This document shows positions 20,673-29,439 of a DNA stretch of 64,000 bases, in pieces. Source of the DNA: Burkholderia sp. PAMC 26561 (GTDB lineage: Bacteria > Pseudomonadota > Gammaproteobacteria > Burkholderiales > Burkholderiaceae). Location: NCBI RefSeq assembly GCF_001557535.2, contig NZ_CP014315.1:1178001-1242000 (forward strand), read 5' to 3'. The notes under the pieces were generated by a model, which was given only the letters and a program-made list of their open reading frames with translations, did not search any database and had not been told where the DNA came from. The translations under genes and the position numbers were made by a program. Numbering within the stretch: position 1 is the first letter of the stretch; every line of letters starts with the position of its first letter.

Positions 20673-22295
20673 ATGAACAAGCAACACATGGAACATGCCA
20701 ATGCCGCGCTCGCATCCGAACTCGAGAACCTGACGCGGCGCGGTGCGTCGCGGCGCGACGTCTTGCGGGCAATGGCCGCAGCGGGTATGGCGACGCTTAC
20801 CGGCGCAGGGCTTCTCACTGCCAGCAGCGCAGCTCAGGCGCAGGCTGCAGCGAAGCCGCAACAAGGCGGCAAGATACGGGTGGCGACGCAGTCGGCGTCC
20901 GCGGCCGACACCCTCGACCCCGCGAAGGGCGCGCTCGGCACGGACTACGTTCGCGCGAACATGTTCTACAACGGCCTGACTGAACTCGACTCCCATCTCG
21001 GCGCGACGATGGGGCTCGCCGAATCGCTGGACACCAAGGACGCGACGGTATGGATCGTCAAGTTGCGCACTGGCGTCCAGTTCCACGATGGAAAGTCGCT
21101 GGCACCCGCTGACGTGGTCTATTCGCTGATGCGTCACAAGGACCCGGCGACGGCATCGAAGGCCAAGACGCTGGCGGACCAGTTCAAGGAAGTAAAAGCG
21201 ACAGGTCCGAACGAAGTCACGATCACGCTGGAAGGCGCGAACGCCGATCTGCCAGTGATCCTCGCGGACTCGCATTTCCTCATCATCAAGGACGGCACGA
21301 CCGACTTCAAGACGGCGATCGGCACGGGTCCTTACAAGGTGAAGGATTTCTCGCCCGGCGTGCGCACGGTCGGTGTAAAGAACGAAAAATACTGGAAACC
21401 GGGCCTGCCGCATCTGGACGAGATCGAACTGATCGGTATTGGCGACGAATCCGCCCGCGTGAATGCCTTGCTTTCCGGCGATGTCCAACTGATCAACGCA
21501 GTCAGCCCGCGCTCGACCGAGCGCATCAAGACCTCTCCGGGCTTCAAGGTGCTGGAAACGAAAACGGGCCAGTACACCGACCTGATCGTGCGCGACGAAG
21601 GCGGAATAACCGGCAACGACGATTTTCGTCGGGGTATGTTCTATCTACTGGATCGCGAGCAGATCAAACGCGCGGTGTTTCGCGGCTTCGGCACGATTGC
21701 GAACGACCAGCCAATCGACCCGACGAACAAGTACTACATGGCGGGCATTCCCCAGCGTCCCTACGACCCGGAGAAGGCCAAGTTCTATTTCAAGAAGGCG
21801 AAGCTCGGCAGCGATCCGATCCAGATCTTTGCTTCCCCGGCGGCCGAAGGTTCGGTCGAGATGGCGACGCTCATGCAACAGGTCGCGCCGGCAGCGGGCT
21901 TGAACCTCCAGGTGACGCGGGTTCCATCCGACGGTTACTGGTCGAATCACTGGATGAAGCATCCGCTCGGCTTTGGCAGCGTGAACGCGCGTCCGAGCGC
22001 AGACGTGCTGTTCACACAGTTCTTCAAGTCGGACGCGCCGTGGAACGAAGCCAACTGGAAGAGCCCGAAATTCGACCAGATGCTGGTGGCAGCGCGCGGT
22101 GAACCCGACGACGCGAAGCGCAAGAAGATCTACGGCGACATGCAGGTGCTGGTGCATGAAACAGGCGGTATCGGCATTCCGATGTTCCAGAGTTCGCTCG
22201 ATGCCTACACGAGCAAGCTGCAGGGACTCGGATCGATTCCGCTCGCAGGCCTGATGGGTTTCGCGTTCGCGGAGCATGTCTGGCTCACGAGCTGA
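20673..22295 (+). CDS. Peptide/opine-type ABC transporter solute-binding protein (Tat signal)
   Basis: A 540-residue SBP_bac_5 protein. The N-terminus has a twin-arginine signal: SRRDVLRAMAAAGMATLTGA after a 28-residue polar lead, then a cleavage region ending in AQAQA. The body shows the family marks DPAKGALGTDYVRANMFYNG, LRTGVQFHDGKSLAPADVVYSL and FYLLDREQIKRAVFRGFG. It is the periplasmic receptor of the importer encoded by the next three genes. Export in folded form suits a large two-lobed binding protein. The ligand would be a di- or oligopeptide-sized molecule, an opine or an N-substituted amino acid, judged by the oxidase genes that follow. Confidence 0.94.
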   Translation: MNKQHMEHANAALASELENLTRRGASRRDVLRAMAAAGMATLTGAGLLTASSAAQAQAAAKPQQGGKIRVATQSASAADTLDPAKGALGTDYVRANMFYNGLTELDSHLGATMGLAESLDTKDATVWIVKLRTGVQFHDGKSLAPADVVYSLMRHKDPATASKAKTLADQFKEVKATGPNEVTITLEGANADLPVILADSHFLIIKDGTTDFKTAIGTGPYKVKDFSPGVRTVGVKNEKYWKPGLPHLDEIELIGIGDESARVNALLSGDVQLINAVSPRSTERIKTSPGFKVLETKTGQYTDLIVRDEGGITGNDDFRRGMFYLLDREQIKRAVFRGFGTIANDQPIDPTNKYYMAGIPQRPYDPEKAKFYFKKAKLGSDPIQIFASPAAEGSVEMATLMQQVAPAAGLNLQVTRVPSDGYWSNHWMKHPLGFGSVNARPSADVLFTQFFKSDAPWNEANWKSPKFDQMLVAARGEPDDAKRKKIYGDMQVLVHETGGIGIPMFQSSLDAYTSKLQGLGSIPLAGLMGFAFAEHVWLTS

Positions 22296-22398
22296 ACGCG
22301 GGCCGTCGGCTAGCCGTTGTCAGGCGGTTCGGCCAGGTATCAGGTGTTGCGCGCGCCGCGTACTGCGAGCGCGCGGTCTCAACGAAGGAGGCGAATCC

Positions 22399-23355
22399 AT
22401 GCAAGCTCACGCGCAAAGACTCATCGCCGCGCGCCTCGGCATTGCGCTGCTCACGTTGCTGCTCGTGTCGGCGGTCGTGTTTGCCATCACGGGCCTGCTT
22501 CCCGGCGACGCCGCGCAGCAGGCACTCGGGCAGGCTGCGACACCGCAAGCCGTGACGGCGCTGCGGCATCAGCTTGGTCTCGACCAGCCTGCGCTGCAAC
22601 GCTACTTCGAGTGGCTCTATCAAATTTTTTCGGGCAACTTCGGCACGTCGATGTCGAACAGCTTGCCGGTCAGCCAGATGATCGCCACGCGCCTGCCTAA
22701 CTCGCTCGTGCTGGCGGGACTCACGACGATCGTGTCCGTGCCGGTAGCCTTGCTGATCGGGATTTCATCGGCGATGTTCCGCGGTTCGCTGCTCGACCGC
22801 GTGCTCAACGTGCTGACGCTTTCCACCGTCGCGGTGCCGGAGTTCCTGATTGCGACCATCGCAGTGCTGGTCTTCGCGGTGAAGCTGCGCTGGCTGCCGG
22901 CGTTGTCCTACTTGTCGGAAGTGTCGTCGTTCGGCGGTTTGCTGCGCATCTATGCCATGCCCGTGATGACGCTGTGCTGCGTGATCGTGGCGCAGATGTC
23001 GCGGATGACGCGCGCCGCCGTGCTCGACCAGCTCAATAGCTCGTATGTCGAGATGGCGATCCTCAAGGGTGCGTCGCCCATGCGTGTCGTGCTGCGCCAC
23101 GTGTTGCCCAATACCATTGGTCCGATTGCCAACGCCGTGGCGCTGAGCCTCTCCTACCTCTTCGGCGGCGTGGTGATCGTGGAATCGATCTTCAATTATC
23201 CCGGTCTTGCGAGCCTGATGGTCGATGCCGTCACCAACCGCGACATGCCGCTCGTGCAGGGTTGCGTGATGGTTTTTTGCGCGGCTTACCTGGCGCTCGT
23301 GCTGATTGCCGATCTGGCTCAAATCGTTTCAAACCCGAGGCTGCGTCAACGATGA
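22399..23355 (+). CDS. ABC transporter permease, DppB-like
   Basis: A 318-residue membrane protein with about six transmembrane segments, beginning RLGIALLTLLLVSAVVFAIT, the usual first helix of DppB/OppB proteins. The periplasmic loop LPGDAAQQALGQAATPQAVT is also standard for the group. The EAA loop for contact with the ATPase reads YVEMAILKGASPMRVVLRHV. Start 22399 is chosen for its ribosome site (GGAGG at 22387-22391) and because the first helix begins soon after. It overlaps the next permease by 4 bases (ATGA). The 103-base gap before it contains short palindromes that may lower downstream expression relative to the binding protein. Confidence 0.94.
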   Translation: MQAHAQRLIAARLGIALLTLLLVSAVVFAITGLLPGDAAQQALGQAATPQAVTALRHQLGLDQPALQRYFEWLYQIFSGNFGTSMSNSLPVSQMIATRLPNSLVLAGLTTIVSVPVALLIGISSAMFRGSLLDRVLNVLTLSTVAVPEFLIATIAVLVFAVKLRWLPALSYLSEVSSFGGLLRIYAMPVMTLCCVIVAQMSRMTRAAVLDQLNSSYVEMAILKGASPMRVVLRHVLPNTIGPIANAVALSLSYLFGGVVIVESIFNYPGLASLMVDAVTNRDMPLVQGCVMVFCAAYLALVLIADLAQIVSNPRLRQR

Positions 23356-24314
23356 ACCGACCTGCCCATCCCCCTCTGCCGCATGCCGGCACCGAGCTTT
23401 ACAGCGACCCGGCGGTCGACGCGACAGGCATACCGGTCACGCCGGGCGCGCCCATCGTGGAAATCGCCCCGAAGAGGCAAGGCCTCTTCAAGAGGCTCCT
23501 GCGGCGCTTCTCGGTGCTGGGTCTTATCGGCCTCGTGATCGTGCTGTTCTGGATGATCATTGCATTCATTGGACCGCTGATCGCGCCTTACAAGGCCGGC
23601 GCGCTTTCTTCGGTCGACGTGTTCGGGCCGTCGAGCCGCGCCTTTCCGCTGGGAACCGATTACCTCGGCCGCGACATGCTCAGCCGGATTCTCTACGGCA
23701 CGCGCTATACGGTCGGCCTCGCGTTGATGGCCGCGCTGCTCGCGAGCGTGATCGGCACGTTCTTCGGTCTGCTCGCGGCGGTGTCAGGCCGATGGCCGGA
23801 TGAAATCATGAGCCGTCTCTTCGATGCACTCATCTCGATTCCGAGCAAAGTGCTCGCGCTGGTCGTGATCGCGGCATTCGGTTCGTCTATTCCGATGCTG
23901 ACCGGCGTCGCCGCGCTCGCCTACATTCCCGGCGCGTTCCGGATCTCGCGCTCGCTCGCGGTGAACCTGATGACGCTGGAATACGTGCAGGTCGCCCGGG
24001 CGCGCGGCGAGGGCCTCTTCTATATTGCGCGCCGCGAAGTGTTGCCTAACATGATCCATCCCATGCTCGCCGACTTCGGCTTGCGCTTCGTGTTTATCGT
24101 GCTGCTTTTGAGCGGACTGAGTTTCCTCGGTCTTGGCGTGCAGCCGCCCAATGCCGACTGGGGGTCGCTCGTGCGCGAAAACATTGGCGGCCTCGCGGAC
24201 GGCTCGCTCGCCGTGCTGATGCCGGCCATTGCCATCGCGACGCTCACGATCGGCGTGAATTTGTTCATCGACAACCTGCGCCGCCGAGGCTCGCGTGCGC
24301 AAGGAGGTGCGTGA
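23352..24314 (+). CDS. ABC transporter permease, DppC-like
   Basis: A 320-residue membrane protein. It has a polar N-terminal tail of about 50 residues, then RFSVLGLIGLVIVLFWMIIA, the first helix, and the OppC-type N-terminal extension followed by HPLGTD-like FPLGTDYLGRDMLSRILYG. The EAA loop is YVQVARARGEGLFYIARREV. The end, LSGLSFLGLGVQPPNADWGS, is the family hallmark. It overlaps the previous permease by 4 bases and ends one base inside the start of the ATPase gene (TGATG), so the transporter genes are tightly coupled. Confidence 0.95.
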   Translation: MNRPAHPPLPHAGTELYSDPAVDATGIPVTPGAPIVEIAPKRQGLFKRLLRRFSVLGLIGLVIVLFWMIIAFIGPLIAPYKAGALSSVDVFGPSSRAFPLGTDYLGRDMLSRILYGTRYTVGLALMAALLASVIGTFFGLLAAVSGRWPDEIMSRLFDALISIPSKVLALVVIAAFGSSIPMLTGVAALAYIPGAFRISRSLAVNLMTLEYVQVARARGEGLFYIARREVLPNMIHPMLADFGLRFVFIVLLLSGLSFLGLGVQPPNADWGSLVRENIGGLADGSLAVLMPAIAIATLTIGVNLFIDNLRRRGSRAQGGA

Positions 24315-26209
24315 TGTCAACTTATACGGCCACTCATACGTCCACTTATACGAACCCCGAAGCCGATACGGGCAGCAGCATGATCGAGGTCAGGGGCTTG
24401 CGCGTGGTTGCGGGCGCGGCGCCCGATCCAGTGGTCGAGATCGTGAAGGGCGTGGACTTCACGGTCAGGCGCGGCGAAGTGCTGGCGCTGATTGGCGAGT
24501 CGGGGTCGGGGAAGACGACCATCGCGCTGGCTCTCCTCGGCTACGCGCGCGCGGGATGTTCGATCAGCAGCGGCTCCGTGCGAGTGGGCGAGTTCGATGT
24601 GCTCTCGCTCGACGTGAAAGGCCGGCGCGCGCTGCGTGCCCGCACGGTAGCGTATGTTGCCCAGAGCGCGTCGGCGGGTTTCAACCCGGCGCGCACCATC
24701 ATGGATCAGGTCACGGAACCGGCGCTGCTGCACAAGCTCATGTCGCGCGATGCGGCGCGTGCGAAAGCAGTCGGCTTGTTCCGCGCCCTCGCGTTGCCAG
24801 AGCCGGATACGATCGGCGAGCGCTATCCGCATCAGGTCTCGGGCGGCCAGTTGCAGCGCGTGATGGCCGCAATGGCGCTGATCACGGACCCGCAAGTGGT
24901 CGTGTTCGACGAACCCACCACCGCGCTCGACGTGACGACGCAGATCGAAGTGCTGGCGGCCTTCAAGAAAGTGATCCGTGAGCTCGGAACGACGGCAATC
25001 TACGTGTCGCACGATCTTGCGGTCGTCGCGCAGATGGCCGACCGGATCGTCGTGCTCAACGGCGGCTGCGTGAAGGAGAACGGGCCGGTGGCGCAAGTGC
25101 TCGACGCTCCCGCCGATGCCTATACGCGGCAATTGCTCGCGGCCACGCGCAGGCCCGAACCCGAAGCAATCGTGCGCACTCGTGCGGAGTCGCTCAAGGG
25201 TCCGTTGCTCGAGATTCGCGCGCTCTCGGCGGGATATGGCCGTGTCGACCGGTTTGGCGTGCCTGCGGTGCGCGTGCTGGACGACGTCGGCCTGTCCATT
25301 GGACGCGGCAGCGCGCTTGGCGTCATCGGTGAATCGGGTTCTGGCAAGACAACGCTTGCGCGCGTGGTCGCGGGACTTGTCGGCCGGGCGCGCGGCGAAG
25401 TGTTCTTCGACGGCAAGCCGCTGCCCGCTCAGTTGTCGCAACGCACGGCAGAGCAGTACCGGCAGATTCAAATCGTGTTCCAGAACGCCGATACCGCATT
25501 GAACCCGAGCCATACGATTGCCGACATTCTCGGACGTCCGCTCAATTTCTATCACAAGCTGCGCGGGTCGGACGCGCGCAAGCGCATGCTGGAACTGCTC
25601 GACCTGGTGAAGCTGCCGGCGTCGATTGCCGGGCGCACGCCTGCGGCACTCTCGGGTGGACAGAAGCAGCGGATCAACCTCGCACGCGCGCTCGCGGCGA
25701 AACCGTCGTTGATTCTCTGCGACGAAGTCACCTCTGCCCTCGACACCGTGGTCGGCGCGGCCATCCTGGACTTGCTCGCGGAGTTGCGCCGTGAGCTTGG
25801 TGTGTCGCTGATGTTCATCAGCCACGATATTTCGACCGTGCGTTCCATCTGCGACGAAGTGATCGTGCTGTATGCGGGTCATCGCGTGGAAGCGGGCCAG
25901 CGCGACGTGCTCGCGGCGCCTCCGTACCACCCGTACACGGAATTGCTGGTCGGCTCGGTGCCCGCGTTGCAGCCGGGCTGGCTCGATGCGCGCCGCGAGA
26001 TCGGCGAGACCGTGCTGCCTGCAATGGGTCCGAGCGAGGATATTGCAGAGCTGTGCAGTTTCCGCGGGCGCTGCGGGGTTCGTATCGACGGAATGTGCAA
26101 CGCCACGCCGCCTTCCATGAAGAAGCTGCCGTCGGGCGCTGAGATTCTCTGTCATCACTCGCTCGCCGAACTCAACCGCATGCAAACCTCGGAGACCGTC
26201 GCAGCATGA
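24314..26209 (+). CDS. ABC transporter ATPase with two fused nucleotide-binding domains (DppD-DppF type)
   Basis: A 631-residue protein carrying both ATPase domains of a peptide-type importer in one chain. Domain 1: ALIGESGSGKTTIALALLG, signature QVSGGQLQRVMAAMAL, Walker B VVVFDEPTTALDVTTQ and YVSHDLAVVAQMADR. Domain 2: GVIGESGSGKTTLARVVAGL, ALSGGQKQRINLARALA, LILCDEVTSALDTVVG and FISHDISTVRSICDE. The C-terminal oligopeptide-type zinc/Cys segment (CSFRGRCGVRIDGMC) follows. Start 24314 is set by AAGGAGG at 24301-24307. It is a cytosolic subunit of the importer. It overlaps the ferredoxin-like subunit of the oxidase by 4 bases, which ties uptake and oxidation into one transcript. Confidence 0.95.
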   Translation: MSTYTATHTSTYTNPEADTGSSMIEVRGLRVVAGAAPDPVVEIVKGVDFTVRRGEVLALIGESGSGKTTIALALLGYARAGCSISSGSVRVGEFDVLSLDVKGRRALRARTVAYVAQSASAGFNPARTIMDQVTEPALLHKLMSRDAARAKAVGLFRALALPEPDTIGERYPHQVSGGQLQRVMAAMALITDPQVVVFDEPTTALDVTTQIEVLAAFKKVIRELGTTAIYVSHDLAVVAQMADRIVVLNGGCVKENGPVAQVLDAPADAYTRQLLAATRRPEPEAIVRTRAESLKGPLLEIRALSAGYGRVDRFGVPAVRVLDDVGLSIGRGSALGVIGESGSGKTTLARVVAGLVGRARGEVFFDGKPLPAQLSQRTAEQYRQIQIVFQNADTALNPSHTIADILGRPLNFYHKLRGSDARKRMLELLDLVKLPASIAGRTPAALSGGQKQRINLARALAAKPSLILCDEVTSALDTVVGAAILDLLAELRRELGVSLMFISHDISTVRSICDEVIVLYAGHRVEAGQRDVLAAPPYHPYTELLVGSVPALQPGWLDARREIGETVLPAMGPSEDIAELCSFRGRCGVRIDGMCNATPPSMKKLPSGAEILCHHSLAELNRMQTSETVAA

Positions 26210-26520
26210 GCGGACGTTTCGTGCGGCTGGCCGAGACCGGGCGCAAAACTTTCACGATCACCGTCGACGGCGTGGAACGCCAGGCCGCGGAGGGTGACAC
26301 GCTGATGGTCGCGTTGCTGACCAGCGTGAAGTCACTGCGCGATTCCGATTTCGGCGATGGCCGGCGCGCGGGATTCTGCCTGATGGGCGCGTGCCAGGAC
26401 TGCTGGGTGTGGACGGCGGGCGGCGAGCGGCTGCGCGCATGCAGTACGGTGGCGCAGCCGGGCATGTCGATCGTGACCCGGCTCGGGTCGCACGAGGAGG
26501 GCGTATGGCTCGGCGTGTGA
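26206..26520 (+). CDS. [2Fe-2S]-binding small subunit of an opine/HcnA-type dehydrogenase
   Basis: A 104-residue protein of the Fer2_4 type. After a beta-rich start (KTFTITVDGVERQAAEGDTL) the cluster ligands are spaced C-x4-C-x2-C and, further on, C (GFCLMGACQDCWVW then RLRACST). This is the gamma or A subunit in HcnABC, OoxA-type opine oxidases and the D-hydroxyproline/proline dehydrogenases. It overlaps the ATPase gene by 4 bases and the following subunit by 16. It would carry electrons between the flavins of the two larger subunits and the respiratory chain. Confidence 0.9.
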   Translation: MSGRFVRLAETGRKTFTITVDGVERQAAEGDTLMVALLTSVKSLRDSDFGDGRRAGFCLMGACQDCWVWTAGGERLRACSTVAQPGMSIVTRLGSHEEGVWLGV

Positions 26521-27887
26521 TCGTGATCGGCACGGGGCCCGCAGGCGTGCGTGCGGCGCAGGAACTGGTGTTGGGCGGGCTTCGCCCCACCGTGATCGAC
26601 GAAGGCGTGAAGGACGGCGGCCAGATCTACAGGCGGCAGCCCGACGGCTTCACCCGTTCATATGCAACGCTCTATGGCACGGAGGCCGCGCATGCGCAGT
26701 CGTTGCATCTGGACTTCGACGCGCTCAAGGGCAAGATCGACTATCTGCCCCACACACTCGTCTGGAACATCACACCGGGCACGGTGCATCTCGTGAATGA
26801 CGGGCAATACCGGACCATGGAGTTCGATGCACTCATCATCTGCAGCGGCGCGACGGATCGCCTGCTGCCGGTAAAAGGCTGGCAGCTCGCAGGCACCTAC
26901 AGTCTCGGCGGCGCGCAGGTCGCACTGAAATCGCAAGGCTGCGCAATCGGTGCGCGTGTCGTGTTCATGGGTACCGGCCCGCTGTTGTATTTGGTCGCGG
27001 CGCAATACGTGAAAGCGGGCGCAGGCGTCATGGCGGTGCTGGACACGTCCACGTTTGCCCAGCGTCTTCGCGCCTTGCCGAAGCTCCTGGCCATTCCTGG
27101 TGCGCTGAAAAACGGTATAGCGCTGATCTCGGTGCTGCGGCGCGCGGGCGTCAGGATTTATCGCGGCGTGCGGCCGATGGAGATCACTGGCACGCCGGAA
27201 ATCGGCGTCTCGGGTGTGCGCGCTGCATCGCAAAGCGGCGTGCCCGTCGATATCAAGTGCGACGCCGTGGCGCTCGGCTATCACCTTCGGCCCGAAACCC
27301 AGCTTGCGGATCTCGCCGGTTGCGAAATGCGCTTCGATGAAGCCGCGCAGCAATGGCTCGTCTCGACTGATGACGAAGGCCGCAGCAGTATCGATGGGAT
27401 TTATATTGCAGGCGACGGCGCCCGCGTGCGCGGCGCGAATGCCGCCGAATGCAGCGGACGCATTGCCGCGCTGGCCGTGCTGAAAGCCGCCGGCATGCAG
27501 CCGGAAGGGATGGCCGAATCAATGTCGAAGCACAAGACCGAGCTAGCCCGCTTCACTCGATTTGCCAATGGCCTGCGCATTGCGTTTCCATGGCCGTCGC
27601 GTCTCGTGGCATCGATGCCCGACGAAACCATTGTCTGCCGATGCGAAGCGGTCACCGCCGGCGAGTTGCGCCGCGTGGTGCGCGAGACGGGCGCGAAGGA
27701 AGCCAACAGGGCGAAAGCGTTCTCGCGTGTTGGCATGGGGCGTTGCCAGGGACGATACTGCGCGCATGCGGGCGCCGAAGTGATTGCGGCAGCAGCTTCG
27801 GTGCCGTTGTCGTCAGTCGGACGGCTGCGTGGCCAGGCGCCGGTCAAGCCGCTGCCAATGGCGCTCGTCGAGGAGCCCGACGAATGA
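26505..27887 (+). CDS. FAD/NAD(P)-binding subunit with C-terminal BFD-like [2Fe-2S] domain (HcnB/OoxA-like)
   Basis: A 460-residue subunit. It starts with RRVIVIGTGPAGVRAAQELV (FAD), has GGQIYRRQP shortly after, a second Rossmann motif in ARVVFMGTGPLLYLVAAQYV, and the FAD-closing GIYIAGDGARVRGANAAECS. At the C-terminus are four cysteines in the pattern C-x-C (VCRCEAVT, about residue 378) and C-x4-C (RCQGRYC, about residue 415), a bacterioferritin-associated-ferredoxin-like cluster. The ATG at 26505 is used because GAGGAGG precedes it. It is the alpha subunit of the three-part dehydrogenase; it overlaps both neighbours (16 bases and 4 bases). Confidence 0.92.
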   Translation: MARRVIVIGTGPAGVRAAQELVLGGLRPTVIDEGVKDGGQIYRRQPDGFTRSYATLYGTEAAHAQSLHLDFDALKGKIDYLPHTLVWNITPGTVHLVNDGQYRTMEFDALIICSGATDRLLPVKGWQLAGTYSLGGAQVALKSQGCAIGARVVFMGTGPLLYLVAAQYVKAGAGVMAVLDTSTFAQRLRALPKLLAIPGALKNGIALISVLRRAGVRIYRGVRPMEITGTPEIGVSGVRAASQSGVPVDIKCDAVALGYHLRPETQLADLAGCEMRFDEAAQQWLVSTDDEGRSSIDGIYIAGDGARVRGANAAECSGRIAALAVLKAAGMQPEGMAESMSKHKTELARFTRFANGLRIAFPWPSRLVASMPDETIVCRCEAVTAGELRRVVRETGAKEANRAKAFSRVGMGRCQGRYCAHAGAEVIAAAASVPLSSVGRLRGQAPVKPLPMALVEEPDE

Positions 27888-29059
27888 CCGCGTTGAGTCA
27901 ATCTGCCACCCGCGCCGATGTGATCGTGATCGGCGGCGGCATCATGGGCACGAGTACAGCGTTCTTCTTGCGGCGTCGCAATCGTTCGGTGATCCTGCTC
28001 GAACGCGGTCTTACGGGACAGCAGGCGAGCGGCGTAAATTTCGGCGGCATTCGAAGGCAAGGCCGCGCGCTGCCACAACTCGCCATGGCCAGCCGTGCGC
28101 TCAGGATTTGGCAGAACGCGCGTGAACTGCTTGGCGAGGACGTCGAATTCCTGCCGTCGAGCCATACGCGGGTCTGCTATCACGCACACGATGCCGAGTA
28201 TTTCGACCGCTACGCGCAGGAGGCGCGCGAATACGGTCTCGATCTCGAGGTGTTGCACGGCGAAGCCGTGTTCAGGCGCTTTCCGTTTCTCGGCCGCGAG
28301 GTGCTGTCCGCGTCCATTTCTCCACTCGACGGTCATGCCAATCCGCGACTTGCCGCACCGACGTTCGGTCGTGCGGCGGCGCGTCTCGGCGCGTTGATTG
28401 TCGAGAATACGGAGATCGTTCGCGTCGATAAGGATGGCGATACATTCCGCGTGGAGAGCGCGAACGGGACCGTGTACCGCGCGGCGCAGGTCGTGATCTG
28501 TGCTGGCGCATGGGCGAGCAAGCTCAGCGGGCAGTTTGGAGAGCCCGTGCCCATTCGGGCTAGCGGCCCGCAGATGGCGGTGACCGAGCCAGTGCCTTAC
28601 GTCTTCAAGGCGTCGATGGGCGTCTATACATCGATCAAGGAAGAAAGCGTTTATTTCAGGCAGATTCCGCGCGGCAACATCATCCTGGGCGGCGGTCCTC
28701 CCGGTCCCGCCGACGCCGCCACGCGCCGCGCCAGCGTGCTGCCCGAAAACACCGTGCGCCAGATGAAGCAGTTTCGCCGCATGGTGCCGGCGCTGGGCGC
28801 ACTCAACGTGATTCGCGTATGGAGCGGCGTAGAGGGGTATCTGCCCGACGGCGAACCGGTGATCGGTCCGAGTTCGAAAGTGGACGGTCTTTTCTACGCG
28901 TTCGGTTTTTGCGGATCAGGTTTCCAGATTGGCCCGGGCGTCGGCGAGACGCTGGCTGAACTCATCGATACAGGCAGTACACCCATTGCGCTCGATCCCT
29001 TTTCCGTGCGGCGGTTCGCTGCCGAATCCATCATGCAACCCGCAGTGGCGCCGCCATGA
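27884..29059 (+). CDS. FAD-dependent catalytic subunit of the opine/HcnC-type dehydrogenase (DAO family)
   Basis: A 391-residue flavoprotein, beginning with ADVIVIGGGIMGTSTAFFLR. The segment QASGVNFGGIRRQGR is typical of the beta subunit of opine oxidases and HcnC-like proteins. The end is the FAD-closing FGFCGSGFQIGPGVGETLAE. It would take electrons from the C-N bond of an amino acid or opine and pass them to the two iron-sulfur subunits. Its ATG overlaps the previous stop (ATGA) and its stop overlaps the ATG of the AraC-type gene (ATGA). Confidence 0.92.
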   Translation: MTALSQSATRADVIVIGGGIMGTSTAFFLRRRNRSVILLERGLTGQQASGVNFGGIRRQGRALPQLAMASRALRIWQNARELLGEDVEFLPSSHTRVCYHAHDAEYFDRYAQEAREYGLDLEVLHGEAVFRRFPFLGREVLSASISPLDGHANPRLAAPTFGRAAARLGALIVENTEIVRVDKDGDTFRVESANGTVYRAAQVVICAGAWASKLSGQFGEPVPIRASGPQMAVTEPVPYVFKASMGVYTSIKEESVYFRQIPRGNIILGGGPPGPADAATRRASVLPENTVRQMKQFRRMVPALGALNVIRVWSGVEGYLPDGEPVIGPSSKVDGLFYAFGFCGSGFQIGPGVGETLAELIDTGSTPIALDPFSVRRFAAESIMQPAVAPP

Positions 29060-29439
29060 AATCCACCGTAGCGCTCAGTGAAGCGCGCGCTTTCATAGAA
29101 GCGCATTTCGATGAACCCGTGACGCTCGCGCAGCTTGCCGAATTGTCGGCGTTGAGCGTGCCGCGATTCGTTACGGTATTCCGGCAACAGTTTGGGTCGT
29201 CGCCTTACCGGTACCTGTGCGGCTTGCGAATCGAGCGCGCGCAGATGCTGCTGCTGGCAGGCGTGCCCGGCTCCATGGTCGCGGCTGAAGTCGGCTTCTT
29301 CGACCAAAGCCATCTTGCGCGACACTTCAAGCAGTTTTGCGGCATGACGCCGACCGCGTTCCTGAAGCGCGCGCGCGGCAAGGCCACCACGCACGAGCAC
29401 AGCGCCCTCGTCAATTCAGCACCAGCCCCGCGCTTTTGA
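29056..29439 (+). CDS. Short AraC-family HTH protein
   Basis: A 127-residue protein that is almost only the double helix-turn-helix DNA-binding domain: LAELSALSVPRFVTVFRQQF (first HTH), then SMVAAEVGFFDQSHLARHFKQF (second HTH) and the closing CGMTPTAFLK. The N-terminal ligand-binding domain of full-length AraC regulators is absent, as in Ada, SoxS or MarA types. It is the last gene of the importer-oxidase transcript (ATGA overlap), so it probably forms a feedback loop on the operon. Its last 29 bases overlap the 3' end of the LysR gene on the other strand. Confidence 0.88.
   Translation: MKSTVALSEARAFIEAHFDEPVTLAQLAELSALSVPRFVTVFRQQFGSSPYRYLCGLRIERAQMLLLAGVPGSMVAAEVGFFDQSHLARHFKQFCGMTPTAFLKRARGKATTHEHSALVNSAPAPRF

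Noticed and set aside
24317..26185. A 622-codon open frame opposite the fused ATPase gene
   Set aside because: Its length comes from GC-rich codon structure of the true gene; the product is His- and Arg-rich without domains.
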